This document shows, piece after piece, positions 1-8,285 of a stretch of 64,000 nt of DNA. This stretch comes from DASQPR01 sp035713725 (GTDB lineage Bacteria; Actinomycetota; Actinomycetes; Mycobacteriales; Micromonosporaceae), in assembly GCA_035713725.1 (NCBI GenBank), contig DASTMZ010000087.1:1-64000 (forward strand), given 5' to 3'. Numbering within the stretch: the stretch's first letter is position 1; every line of letters begins with the position of its first letter. The notes beneath the pieces were generated by a model. It was not told where the DNA came from and made no database searches. It was given only the letters and a program-made list of their open reading frames with translations. The position numbers were made by a program, and so were the translations under genes.

Positions 1-57
1 ACCGTCGGCGACGGTCTGCGGCGACCCTAGAGACGACCCGTCGGCAGCCGGCGGCGA

Positions 58-873
58 CTAAAGGCGACCGCCTGCAGTCCCGCCACCGCCGAGACGCTGC
101 GCCAGCCATACCGGCAGGAACGACACGACGATCAATGCGGCCGCGACGACGTTGACGATGGGTGCCTGGTTGGGACGGAACAGGTTGCCGAAGATCCACA
201 CCGGCAGCGTCTGAATGCCCGGGCCGGCGGTGAAGGTCGTGACAATGATCTCGTCGAACGACAACGCGAAGGCCAGCAGACCCCCCGCGAACAGTGCTGA
301 CCTGACGGCCGGAAGCGTCACTAGACGGAAGGTCTGCACCGGCCGCGCGCCTAGATCGGCCGAAGCTTCCTCAAGCGACGTGCCCGTACGACGCAGCCGC
401 GCGAGCACGTTGTTATAGACCACGACGATGCAGAACGTCGCGTGTCCGACGATCACCGTTGCCAGTCCCAGGTGGCCGCCAAACGGGCCCAGAATCGAGA
501 GAAACGCGTTGTTTAGCGCAATGCCTGTGATGACACCGGGAAGCGCGATCGGCAGGATCACGAAAAGGCTGACCGCGTCGCGGCCGAAGAACCGGAAACG
601 CGCTACCGCAAACGCTGCCATCGAGCCCAACACCAGCGCGACAGCCGTTGCTCCGAGCCCGGCCTTCACGCTGGTCCAAAGTGCAGTCAGCATGCCCTGG
701 CTGTCAATCGCCTTCTGCCACCATACAAAGGTGATGCCGGATGGCGGCCAGCCGAACGTGCGGGATGGGTTGACGCTGTTGATCAGGACCACCAGCAGCG
801 GAATGTAGATCAGTGCGAGGCCGACGACCACAAAGAGCCGCAGCAGAAATCGCGCGCGTTTCGAAAGAACCAT
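58..873 (-). CDS. ABC transporter permease, PotC-like
   Basis: Inner-membrane permease of an importer for polyamines or a similar small cation; it pairs with the permease encoded just upstream. About six hydrophobic segments are visible, beginning near residue 10. The cytoplasmic EAA loop that docks on the ATPase reads EEASADLGARPVQTFRLVTL. The ATG at 873 is chosen because it lies 7 nt after the stop of the preceding permease; a reading from 915 would overlap that gene and add an unlikely hydrophilic stretch. Substrate is inferred from family resemblance to PotC, not from a binding-site residue. Last gene of the four-gene unit; the segment from 1 to 57 shows nothing. Confidence 0.9.
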   Translation of the reverse strand: MVLSKRARFLLRLFVVVGLALIYIPLLVVLINSVNPSRTFGWPPSGITFVWWQKAIDSQGMLTALWTSVKAGLGATAVALVLGSMAAFAVARFRFFGRDAVSLFVILPIALPGVITGIALNNAFLSILGPFGGHLGLATVIVGHATFCIVVVYNNVLARLRRTGTSLEEASADLGARPVQTFRLVTLPAVRSALFAGGLLAFALSFDEIIVTTFTAGPGIQTLPVWIFGNLFRPNQAPIVNVVAAALIVVSFLPVWLAQRLGGGGTAGGRL

Positions 874-880
874 GGCGCGC

Positions 881-1753
881 TCAGAGGTTGTCCAGTGCGC
901 CGGTGCGGCGCACAAGGACTAGGTAGACGACCATGACCACGACGGGGAACGTCGCTGCGGCCGCGGCGAACGGAAGGTTATCCGCGGTGATGACATTGTC
1001 GTAAATGACATTGGCAAACAGCTGCGACGCACCACCCACGATTTTGACCGCGATGTAGTCACCGAGACTGAGTGAGAACGTGAAGATCGACCCAGCCACG
1101 ATCGCTGGGTAGGCCAGCGGCAGGACGATCGACCGGAGAGTGCGGCCAGCAGATGCCCCGAGATCACTGGACGCCTCCAGAAGGGAGTCCGGAACTCGCT
1201 CTAATCCCGCGTAGATCGGCAGAATCATGTACGGCAGCCAAAGGTAGGCCAGCGTGATCGTGGTCGCGAGCAGACCGTACCCGGGTCCGTGGAGGCCGAT
1301 CGGGCGCAGCGCCCAGCCGATCACTCCGTTGTCGCCCAGCATTACTCGCCACGCGTACGCCTTCACGAGGTAGCTGGCCCATAGTGGCGTCAGGACGAGT
1401 ACAACCATGGCCTGCCTCACCCGCGGCCGGGCGACCTTAGCCATGTAAAACGCGATCGGGAACGCAATGCATGCGTCCACGACCGTGACCGCCGCAGCCA
1501 CACCCAACGAACGTAGGGCGATGTGCCAGTACACCGACTCGTGGATCAGCGTGCTGAAGTTAGTCGTCGTGAATGTCCGGACAATGTTGCCGGTGAAGTC
1601 GTCCGTGGTCCAAAAGGCGGTCGCGAACATGGCGGCGAGCGAACCGAGGTAGGCCACCACAAGCCACAGCCCCGGCAACGACAGCAATCCCAGTAGTCGA
1701 AGCCGTGGATGGCCGATAGCCTTCGCCGTCGGTCTACTCGCCGCCACGCTCAT
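881..1753 (-). CDS. ABC transporter permease, PotB-like
   Basis: First permease of the importer, 290 residues with six predicted membrane helices and a long periplasmic segment between helices 1 and 2. The EAA loop is EASSDLGASAGRTLRSIVLP, close to the PotB/PotH pattern. The gene starts 22 nt after the stop of the lipoprotein gene and runs into the second permease, so the two are almost certainly co-transcribed and form a heterodimer. Spermidine/putrescine-type uptake is the usual role of this subfamily, but related permeases also serve other organic cations, so the substrate is an inference. Confidence 0.9.
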   Translation of the reverse strand: MSVAASRPTAKAIGHPRLRLLGLLSLPGLWLVVAYLGSLAAMFATAFWTTDDFTGNIVRTFTTTNFSTLIHESVYWHIALRSLGVAAAVTVVDACIAFPIAFYMAKVARPRVRQAMVVLVLTPLWASYLVKAYAWRVMLGDNGVIGWALRPIGLHGPGYGLLATTITLAYLWLPYMILPIYAGLERVPDSLLEASSDLGASAGRTLRSIVLPLAYPAIVAGSIFTFSLSLGDYIAVKIVGGASQLFANVIYDNVITADNLPFAAAAATFPVVVMVVYLVLVRRTGALDNL

Positions 1754-1775
1754 GATCTAGACCCGCTGTTCGTCG

Positions 1776-2990
1776 TCAGCCCTTAATCTCGGTCCAGGCC
1801 TGCGTCCACTGCGAATACGGCACGCACTTGACATTGGTGCGGCCGTCAAGGCAGTCGGTCGTTGGTGTCGTCCAGTACCAGATGTTGTTCGAGTAAGCCT
1901 GGTCCGCCGCGTGGTACGTCTGACAGACGCTAGCCATGTCGGGCTGCTGGCACGCCAACTCTTGAGCAGGGGCCTCGCCGAACCAGTTGGCGACCTCCGC
2001 GTTGACCTTCGGCGACACGATCCAGTTCATCCACATGTACGCGCAATTTGGGTGCTGCGACTTGGAGCTGATCATCCACGTGTCCGACCAGCCGGTAGAA
2101 CCCTCGGTCGGCACGATCGCCTCAACGTCAGCCTTCTTGTCGCCCTGGATCAGGTTTGCGATGACCTGCCACGTTGTGCCGATCACCGACGTACCAGACT
2201 CGAAAGCCTGGACCTCCTTCGTGTAGTCCGACCAATACTCGCCAACCAGCGTCCGCTGAGTCTTCAGCAGCGCGACGGCCGCGTCGAACTGCTTCTGGTC
2301 GAGCGAGTACGGATCCTTGATGCCCAGCGCCGGCTGAGACTTCATCAAGTAGAGCGCGGCGTCGGCGATGTAGATCGGTGAGTCGTACGCCGTCACCTTC
2401 CCCTTGTACGGCGAGTTGGCGTCGAACACCGCACCCCACGAGGTCGGGGCCGGCGTCACGGTCTTGGTGTTCCACATCAGAAGGTTCGCGCCCCAGCCGT
2501 GCGGGATGCCGTACATCTGGCTCTTGCCGTTGACCTTGACTGAGTTCCACGCCCGGTCCTTGAGGAACGAGAAGATCGTGGCGTAGTTGGGCACAAGGCT
2601 GGTGTTGACGGGTGCAACGTCGCCGCCATACACCAGGCGCAGGGTCGCGTCACCGGACGCCGATACCACGTCGTACTGACCGGTGTGCATGAGCTGCACC
2701 ATCTCGTCGGACGTGTTGGCGATCTTCACGTTGACCTTGCAGCCGGTCTGACTCTCGAAGGGGTGCACCCAGTCAACCGTGGGGTCATCTGAGCCATCCT
2801 CGGCGTAGCCAGCCCAGGCGATCACATTCACCTGACCCTCGCCGCTGCCGAGAGCGGTCATCATTTTCTCGTTGGGCGGAGTCGCGCGGCCACCCGGACC
2901 GCTGCCGCCCGTGCCGGACGCGCTGCCACAGCCCACCAGCGCGAAGAGGCTGGTGGCCGCGAGAACGGCCAGCACTCGCTTTCGATTCAT
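1776..2990 (-). CDS. Polyamine-type extracellular solute-binding lipoprotein
   Basis: Substrate-capture component of the importer. The first 21 residues form a lipoprotein signal with lipobox LVGC (Cys21), followed by a Gly/Ser-rich linker, so the protein should be anchored to the outer face of the membrane. The mature part is about 380 residues and resembles PotD/PotF-type periplasmic binding proteins, with INVIAWAGY-like opening, the two-lobe length and an NW-rich C-terminal half. Its ATG overlaps the end of the ATPase gene by 4 nt (ATGA), suggesting translational coupling. Several Cys residues in the last 80 residues could form disulfides outside the cell. Confidence 0.88.
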   Translation of the reverse strand: MNRKRVLAVLAATSLFALVGCGSASGTGGSGPGGRATPPNEKMMTALGSGEGQVNVIAWAGYAEDGSDDPTVDWVHPFESQTGCKVNVKIANTSDEMVQLMHTGQYDVVSASGDATLRLVYGGDVAPVNTSLVPNYATIFSFLKDRAWNSVKVNGKSQMYGIPHGWGANLLMWNTKTVTPAPTSWGAVFDANSPYKGKVTAYDSPIYIADAALYLMKSQPALGIKDPYSLDQKQFDAAVALLKTQRTLVGEYWSDYTKEVQAFESGTSVIGTTWQVIANLIQGDKKADVEAIVPTEGSTGWSDTWMISSKSQHPNCAYMWMNWIVSPKVNAEVANWFGEAPAQELACQQPDMASVCQTYHAADQAYSNNIWYWTTPTTDCLDGRTNVKCVPYSQWTQAWTEIKG

Positions 2991-4090
2991 CCCTGTCCTC
3001 CAGTGCTGCCGTTGGTAGATGTGGTTTCCGAAACCGGGTGAGGAGTGTCGACGCTGTCGACGCTGTCGATGCGGCGGGCGTCCTGCGTCCGCCAGATCAG
3101 ACGAACCTTCCGCTCCACCCAGGCATCGAGGTCGGTCTCGGCGGCTTGCGACGGCTCGGTCGCGACAAGTGTTGTGTGCTGTCCAACATCGACGACCAAC
3201 CGCAGTGACGCGCCGAGGTAAACGACCTCACGCACGACGCCGTCGATGACCTTGTCGTCAGCGCTCGGAGTAACCCCAGCCTGGGCGACATGCAGTCGCT
3301 CCGGACGGATGCTCCACGTTCCCGCGGACCCAAACATCCGTTCCGCCGCCGCACCCTCGATCAGGTTGGTCGTCCCGACGAATCCGGCTACGAAGGGCGA
3401 CGCAGGCTGCTCGTACACATCTGTCGAGGTGCCCACCTGCTCGACAACTCCGTGGTTGAAGACGGCGATCCGATCACTCATCGTCAGCGCCTCTTCCTGG
3501 TCGTGCGTCACGAAGATGAATGTGATGCCGACATCGCGCTGAATGGCCTTGAGCTCGACTTGCATTTGCTGACGCAGTTTCAGATCCAGGGCACCGAGCG
3601 GCTCGTCGAGCAGCAGCACCTTCGGCCGGTTGACGAGCGCGCGAGCGAGCGCGACCCGCTGCCGCTGCCCACCGGAGAGTTGGTCCGGCCGCCGGCTGCC
3701 ATACCCATCGAGTTGCACCTGGGCCAGCGCCTGCGCCGCCCTTGCCGTGCGCTCGGCTTTGCCAACGCCCTTGACGCGCAATCCATAGGCGATGTTTTGC
3801 ACCACAGACATGTGGGGGAAGAGTGCATAGTCCTGGAAAACGGTATTGACGTCGCGTTCGAACGGCGGCCGCTCGGTGACGTCCTGCCCGTCGAGCAGCA
3901 CCCGGCCCTCGTCCGGCACCTCGAACCCGGCGATCATTCGCAGCACGGTCGTCTTGCCGGATCCCGATGGGCCGAGCATTGCGAAGAACTCGCCGTGGGC
4001 GATGTACAGGTCGAGACCGCGGACCGCGTGTACGTCTCCGAACGTCTTCCGGACGCCCCTGAGCTGGACTGCAACATTCGGGCTAGGCAT
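2987..4090 (-). CDS. ABC transporter ATP-binding protein, PotA-like
   Basis: Energises the importer by ATP hydrolysis. Walker A is GPSGSGKT, the ABC signature is LSGGQRQR, Walker B is VLLLDEPLGALD, and the switch His is in FVTHDQEEA. A C-terminal TOBE-type regulatory domain follows from about residue 235. The tail carries a short SVDSVD repeat coded by a TGTCGACGC-type tandem repeat. ATG 4090 is chosen because the product then begins MPSPNVAVQLRGV, the normal distance from the first beta strand; an in-frame start at 4132 is possible. First gene of the operon. Confidence 0.92.
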   Translation of the reverse strand: MPSPNVAVQLRGVRKTFGDVHAVRGLDLYIAHGEFFAMLGPSGSGKTTVLRMIAGFEVPDEGRVLLDGQDVTERPPFERDVNTVFQDYALFPHMSVVQNIAYGLRVKGVGKAERTARAAQALAQVQLDGYGSRRPDQLSGGQRQRVALARALVNRPKVLLLDEPLGALDLKLRQQMQVELKAIQRDVGITFIFVTHDQEEALTMSDRIAVFNHGVVEQVGTSTDVYEQPASPFVAGFVGTTNLIEGAAAERMFGSAGTWSIRPERLHVAQAGVTPSADDKVIDGVVREVVYLGASLRLVVDVGQHTTLVATEPSQAAETDLDAWVERKVRLIWRTQDARRIDSVDSVDTPHPVSETTSTNGSTGGQG

Positions 4091-4138
4091 TGCAGTTGCC
4101 CGGCAACGTTCGCAGGACCGACGATCCGTCAAACTGCC

Positions 4139-4327
4139 TTACCCGACGATCACAGGGGAGATTGTTCTTCGGGCGCGAACGCCGGGCGGAACTCCGCTGG
4201 AACACTCTCGACCCCTTCGCAGGCAACGTTGACTGCGCGACCCACGACGCTCACCCGACCGCGTTCGCTCTGATTCGGGGAGTGTACGAAGACCCCTGAG
4301 GATCTGAGGTTCGTCCGAGTTGGTCAT
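4139..4327 (-). CDS. Possible small ORF upstream of the ABC operon
   Basis: A 62-residue ORF beginning MTNSDEPQILRGL sits in the 400-nt stretch upstream of the ATPase gene. It has a convincing ribosome binding site, GAAGGGAG, 7 nt before the ATG. After about residue 20 the translation becomes Arg-rich and looks out of frame, while the +1 frame reads more naturally (VSVVGRAVNVACEGVES). This suggests either a leader peptide, the 5' remnant of a decayed gene, or chance. No family was recognised. The rest of the 4091-4495 gap shows no other gene. Confidence 0.3.
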   Translation of the reverse strand: MTNSDEPQILRGLRTLPESERTRSGERRGSRSQRCLRRGRECSSGVPPGVRARRTISPVIVG

Positions 4328-4495
4328 GTCTTTACTCCCTTCGGTCAAGTTTTGTTTAGGACGCGGGGCACGGGCGACGATGATGATCTCCACGAGAGTC
4401 GCGCGACAGCGAGTGGCTGCTATGACTTTGTTCCGGTCTGTCGGCGGACATGCACGTGGCACGCTACGGGCCACATACGACACGCCCACCAACGC

Positions 4496-5092
4496 TCAGC
4501 GCAGCACCTTGCGCATGACCCAGCGCGGCTGACCTCCGCTGCGAGCGGTGGTGGGTGCCGCTCGTACGAATCCGGCTCGCTCGAATAGGTCGACCGTTCC
4601 TACATAGCCGGAGATGAGGTCAACCCGATCGCCGACGTCGACCGGGTAGCCCTCGACGACCTCGGCGCCGTGGTCGGCCGCATGCTCCACCGCGCCAGCG
4701 AGCAGATGATGCATCAATCCGTGCTTGCGGTATCCGCCGCGGACGACGAAACAGACGGCGATCCAAGCGTCGCGGTCATCGAGGATGGGGATGGTGCGCG
4801 AGTTGAGGAGGCGCCGGTAGCTCGTCCGTGGCGCGATGGAGCACCAACCCGCCACGACGTCGTCCACGTAGACGAGCACGCCAGGCCCCGGATCGGTGGC
4901 GCACTCGCGCCGCATGTATTCGGGCCGCTCGGGACCGGCCGTACGGCTGTCCCGGTAGGCCATGCACCAGCAGCCCCCGGCGTCAGGCCGTCGCGTGCCG
5001 ACGACCGCGGCGAAGTCTTCGAAGTGCCCCAACGCACTGCGCACATCGATCCGTGGCTCGTGGTCGGTCGGATACCGCGGCTTCGCCGGCAT
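4496..5092 (-). CDS. GNAT family N-acetyltransferase
   Basis: Predicted acetyl-CoA-dependent acyltransferase of about 198 residues. The N-terminal part has the FEDFAAVVG...GGCWCMAYR pattern found in a GNAT subgroup, and the core carries VCFVVRGGYRKHGLMHHLL, which corresponds to the acetyl-CoA binding motif A loop and helix. The end, VDLFERAGFVRA, is the usual final strand-helix of GNAT proteins. ATG 5092 is preferred over TTG 5101. It stands alone on the minus strand. The acceptor substrate cannot be read from the sequence. Confidence 0.8.
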   Translation of the reverse strand: MPAKPRYPTDHEPRIDVRSALGHFEDFAAVVGTRRPDAGGCWCMAYRDSRTAGPERPEYMRRECATDPGPGVLVYVDDVVAGWCSIAPRTSYRRLLNSRTIPILDDRDAWIAVCFVVRGGYRKHGLMHHLLAGAVEHAADHGAEVVEGYPVDVGDRVDLISGYVGTVDLFERAGFVRAAPTTARSGGQPRWVMRKVLR

Positions 5093-5176
5093 GAGTCGCA
5101 ATGCTACCCATCACGTTGACCGTTGCCGCGCAGCAACAGTGCGCGCAGGCCATGGCGCGGATGGGACTCGCCCGGC

Positions 5177-5680
5177 TTACTGCGCTTCGGCGGGTGGAGT
5201 CGCGCGCCGCATCGGCGGGTTCATGAACCCTTCCAAGACCGTCGTCGCGCGATCGAACATGCGTGGCCACACTTGGGGGACCACAACGGTGTAGATCAGT
5301 ACGGCGATTCCTGCCCCGACCGTTGCCACGCCGGCCGACGCTGCGCCAACCGCGAGCAACAACATCCCGGCCAGCAGGACAGCGAAGATCGCAATGCCCA
5401 CCGAGCCACGGATGATCGTGTCTGACGTCAAGTGCGGCCGGTAGCCGAGAACGTAGCGGAGGCGACGGTGCGATATCGACCGCAGCGAAACAAAGGCGGC
5501 CAGTTCGGCGATGGCCACGAGCATCACGAAGCCCAGCGCATCGTTCGCCGGAACGAAGACGGTCGGCACGACCTCGTTGTTCGCGACCAGCCGGACCGGA
5601 TCGCCATGCCAGATCTCGGCGACGACCGCCTGGCCAGAATGGAGTCGTTGCGCGAATTCTCGATCGCGGCGACGGCTCAC
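5177..5680 (-). CDS. Hypothetical membrane protein, possibly 5'-truncated
   Basis: A 167-residue protein with an N-terminal soluble stretch (VVAEIWHGDPVRL) and three or four hydrophobic segments from about residue 50. The soluble stretch looks like the interior of a small beta domain and not a natural N-terminus, and an in-frame TAG occurs just upstream of the only start codons (GTG 5680, TTG 5686). That fits a gene that has lost its 5' end. No family was recognised with confidence. It is divergent from the DUF3592-like gene at 5890. Confidence 0.5.
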   Translation of the reverse strand: MSRRRDREFAQRLHSGQAVVAEIWHGDPVRLVANNEVVPTVFVPANDALGFVMLVAIAELAAFVSLRSISHRRLRYVLGYRPHLTSDTIIRGSVGIAIFAVLLAGMLLLAVGAASAGVATVGAGIAVLIYTVVVPQVWPRMFDRATTVLEGFMNPPMRRATPPAEAQ

Positions 5681-5889
5681 GATCAACTAGCCTATCCGCG
5701 ATCCGCCACGCCGCCGCGTGCGCGGATGCTGGGAGTGTCCGCGTCGTGTCTCATCTCGGCGTTGCCCGAGGAACATCGCTGGCAGGACTCGTTTCCGGCT
5801 CGACCCGTCGCCATTGACGAGGTGCTGGCGGAAGCCGAGAATCGATGTGCGGCTATAAAGACACCCGGTGCTGCGCCAAGGAGTACGCA

Positions 5890-6279
5890 TTGCGAACCTT
5901 GCTCTGGATCACGCTCGCGATGCCCACGGCAATCTTTTTGCTGGCGGCGCGGGCCCTCGTTGTCCGAGGACGGCTGGAGAGCCATGGCGTATGGGCGAGA
6001 GCGACGGTGACGTCGTATCGGCAATGGACCGACGATATGACTCACCATGACATTACGTACCGGTTCGCGGTGGGCGGCCGGGAGTACAACGGCTCGGGCA
6101 GCGCCAACCGGATCTATCAATCGGGTGAACCGATCGAGGTCATCTATCACGCCGAGCGGCCCGACTTCAACCAACTGGTCGCCGGAGGCGTCGTCACTTC
6201 TCGTGGCCTGAACGTGTTTGTCATGGTGGCCATGGTCCTGCTGGTGCTTTGGCTCGTTTCTTTGCTGTCAGTGCACTGA
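5890..6279 (+). CDS. DUF3592-like membrane protein
   Basis: About 129 residues: an N-terminal membrane helix, a soluble beta-rich domain (GVWARATVTSYRQW then ITYRFAVGGREYNG and IEVIYHAERPDFN), and a C-terminal helix. This helix-domain-helix layout and the VxYxPxxP-like strand are typical of DUF3592 proteins, whose function is unknown. TTG 5890 is chosen because CAAGGAG lies 6 nt upstream; an ATG at 5845 would add a Cys-rich, implausible extension. It is followed 12 nt later by another hypothetical gene on the same strand. Confidence 0.7.
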   Translation: MRTLLWITLAMPTAIFLLAARALVVRGRLESHGVWARATVTSYRQWTDDMTHHDITYRFAVGGREYNGSGSANRIYQSGEPIEVIYHAERPDFNQLVAGGVVTSRGLNVFVMVAMVLLVLWLVSLLSVH

Positions 6280-6291
6280 TCGGCGGCCGTC

Positions 6292-6762
6292 GTGGACCGG
6301 AATCGGATCAACTTCAGGTTCACTGTGGTCGAGTACGAGGGCGGCCCCGATCCGGGTACGGAACACACGACACGAAAAACCGGCTACGCCCCCGACAGGG
6401 ATCTGGATGGCATCGACTTCAGCGGGGTCGCTGGCGACGACGCGGATGAGATCGCCCGGGCCATCGCGGCCGGTTGGCGGCCCGTGCTGCCCTCGGCCTG
6501 GGCCAACCCGAGCAATCGGTGGCGGGTCACCGTCGAGATCACAGACGGAAACCGAAAACCGGTGCCGCGTCGGCCATGGCGCAACGTCTCGCGAGACGGG
6601 AGCCAGCGGGTTCGCGGTGTCGCGTGGGGCAGCGTACCCGGGGAGAAGTCCTACCTGTTCGAAGACCTGGCCGAGATGCTGGCGGATTGGCGCGCGGCCC
6701 TGGCCAAGGCGCCTCGCCGCCTGCACCGCGTGCTGCGATCGATACGGTCGAAGGCTCGATGA
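6292..6762 (+). CDS. Hypothetical protein
   Basis: A 156-residue soluble protein that starts at GTG, 12 nt after the preceding stop, so probably co-transcribed with the DUF3592-like gene. It contains an acidic segment around DRDLDGIDFSGVAGDDADEI, a central beta-like part (RWRVTVEITDGNRKPVPR) and a basic C-terminal helix (RAALAKAPRRLHRVLRSIR). No family or catalytic motif was recognised. Confidence 0.55.
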   Translation: MDRNRINFRFTVVEYEGGPDPGTEHTTRKTGYAPDRDLDGIDFSGVAGDDADEIARAIAAGWRPVLPSAWANPSNRWRVTVEITDGNRKPVPRRPWRNVSRDGSQRVRGVAWGSVPGEKSYLFEDLAEMLADWRAALAKAPRRLHRVLRSIRSKAR

Positions 6763-6913
6763 CCTCCACCCGGAGCACCCTGCACTGATCTACCGCCCCG
6801 AGGTACGCCGCATCGCGTCTCCCCTGCCGCGCGCGCGATGCTCGGTGTGCGACGAACTTCGCGAGAGGCCTCGTCGGTGACAACCTTTCGCCGAGCGGGT
6901 ACGTGTGGCTGGC

Positions 6914-7426
6914 ATGACAACGGATGACCGCTCGCGCCACGACCGCGAGTACGCGAACTTCGTGGCCGCGGTCTGGGTGCCGTATCTCCGGCTGGCGCGA
7001 CTGCTGACCGGCGACTGGCATGTCGCCGAGGAGCTCTTGCAGGACAGCCTCGTCCGGCTCTACACGCACTGGCCGCGGGTGTCGTCGGTCGGTGATCCGC
7101 ACGCGTACCTCCGGCGAATGCTGGTCAACGGCAACGTCAGTCGGTGGCGGCGACACGGGCGGGAGCGGCTGGTCGACGTCGTACCCGACCGGTTCGGCCC
7201 GGACACCGGCTCGCCCGATCCGGAGTTGCGCGAGGCGTTGCTCGCGCTGCCCTGGCACCAACGGGCGGTGGTCGTGTTGCGGCACTACGAGGACCTCAGC
7301 GAGAAGGCCGTGGCCGAGGCGCTCGACTGCTCCGTTGGCACCGTCAAGAGCCAACACGCCCGAGCCCTGACTCGTCTGCGTCAGCTGCTGCCGGCGTCCA
7401 AAGCGGAAGGGGCGTTTCCCCGATGA
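6914..7426 (+). CDS. SigE-family ECF RNA polymerase sigma factor
   Basis: Alternative sigma factor of the small actinobacterial SigE (SigE-family, about 170-residue) type. Region 2 is FVAAVWVPYLRLARLLTGDWHVAEELLQDSL, with the -10 recognition helix around ARLYTHWPRV; region 4 has LPWHQRAVVVLRHYEDLSEKAVAEALDCSVGTVKS as the helix-turn-helix. ATG 6914 gives the common MTTDDR start; GTG 6905 is also in frame. Its stop overlaps the ATG of the next gene (ATGA at 7423), which marks the downstream product as its likely partner. Confidence 0.88.
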   Translation: MTTDDRSRHDREYANFVAAVWVPYLRLARLLTGDWHVAEELLQDSLVRLYTHWPRVSSVGDPHAYLRRMLVNGNVSRWRRHGRERLVDVVPDRFGPDTGSPDPELREALLALPWHQRAVVVLRHYEDLSEKAVAEALDCSVGTVKSQHARALTRLRQLLPASKAEGAFPR

Positions 7427-8181
7427 CTTCTGACCTTTCCACCCGCCTCCGTGCGCTCGCGGAAGCCGATGCCGAACCCGTACCGCCGATCGATGAGCTC
7501 ATCCTGCGCGGCCGGCGTCGCGTGCGGACCAAGAGGGCGACGACGGCCGGCGTGGCATTGACCATGTCGGTGGCTACGGCGCTCGCCGTTGCCCAGGGCC
7601 TGGGGATCGGGCGGCCGACTCCGGCGGCGGCACACCCCGTGTCGCTCGCCGTCGCCGCGCAGATCTCGGATCAGCTCAGCTATCAGTTGACCCTGCGATC
7701 TGGGCCCGCCGACACGGCGCCGACGATCACATTGGACGGCGGCTACGACGCCACCACTGGTAACGCATTCCTGCGCGACGACGGCGACGGTAACTTCGCG
7801 GAGCAACGCATTTTCGACGGCATCTGCTGGGTCAATCATGGCGGCCAATGGGACCGGACGACGTCGCCGTGCTTCCAGAGCGGCACTGGTACGAACGCGT
7901 TGCACTACCTTGATCCCGCCCGACTGGTAGACGAGCTGACGTCGGACGGCAAGACGACGTACGTCGGCCGAAGCAATGGCGTCGACACGTGGCGGTTCGT
8001 GACCGTCGATCGCCATGACCTCAGCACGCTGACCTATGGCGGCACGGCAACGGTCGAAGTGGCTACGCGTCGCATCCTGTCCGTGGAGTTCACCAACGCC
8101 GTACCCGGGAACGCGGTGTCCACGATGGTCACGGTGTCCTATCACGACTACGGGTCTCCGGTAGTGGTGACGGCACCGTAA
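7423..8181 (+). CDS. Membrane-anchored partner of the SigE-family sigma factor
   Basis: A 252-residue protein with a short cytoplasmic N-terminus (RLRALAEADAEPVPPIDELI), one membrane helix near residues 40-60, and an outside domain of about 185 residues. This topology and the 4-nt overlap with the sigma gene are typical of anti-sigma or sensor proteins that accompany SigE-family factors, although no zinc-binding HxxxCxxC anti-sigma motif is present. The outside part contains two Cys (GICWVNHGG and TSPCFQSG) that could form a disulfide. Function as an anti-sigma factor is an inference from position and topology. Confidence 0.7.
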   Translation: MTSDLSTRLRALAEADAEPVPPIDELILRGRRRVRTKRATTAGVALTMSVATALAVAQGLGIGRPTPAAAHPVSLAVAAQISDQLSYQLTLRSGPADTAPTITLDGGYDATTGNAFLRDDGDGNFAEQRIFDGICWVNHGGQWDRTTSPCFQSGTGTNALHYLDPARLVDELTSDGKTTYVGRSNGVDTWRFVTVDRHDLSTLTYGGTATVEVATRRILSVEFTNAVPGNAVSTMVTVSYHDYGSPVVVTAP

Positions 8182-8228
8182 CGGCGCTTTGCCAGCGCCC
8201 GACATCGGGCGGCGGGCGAGCGCATGAC

Positions 8229-8272
8229 AAGGTCGGGCCCGACCACCGTGGCAGGTGGCCGGGCCCGGCTTT
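8229..8272. terminator. Bidirectional intrinsic terminator
   Basis: A 13-bp arm with one mismatch (GGGCCCGACCACC against GGTGGCCGGGCCC) closes a 6-nt loop, and the flanks add A-T and G-T pairs. On the plus strand it ends in CTTTG. It lies between the convergent sigma-partner gene and the subtilase gene and should stop transcription from both sides. Confidence 0.75.
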
Positions 8273-8285
8273 GTCGTTGCGGTTC

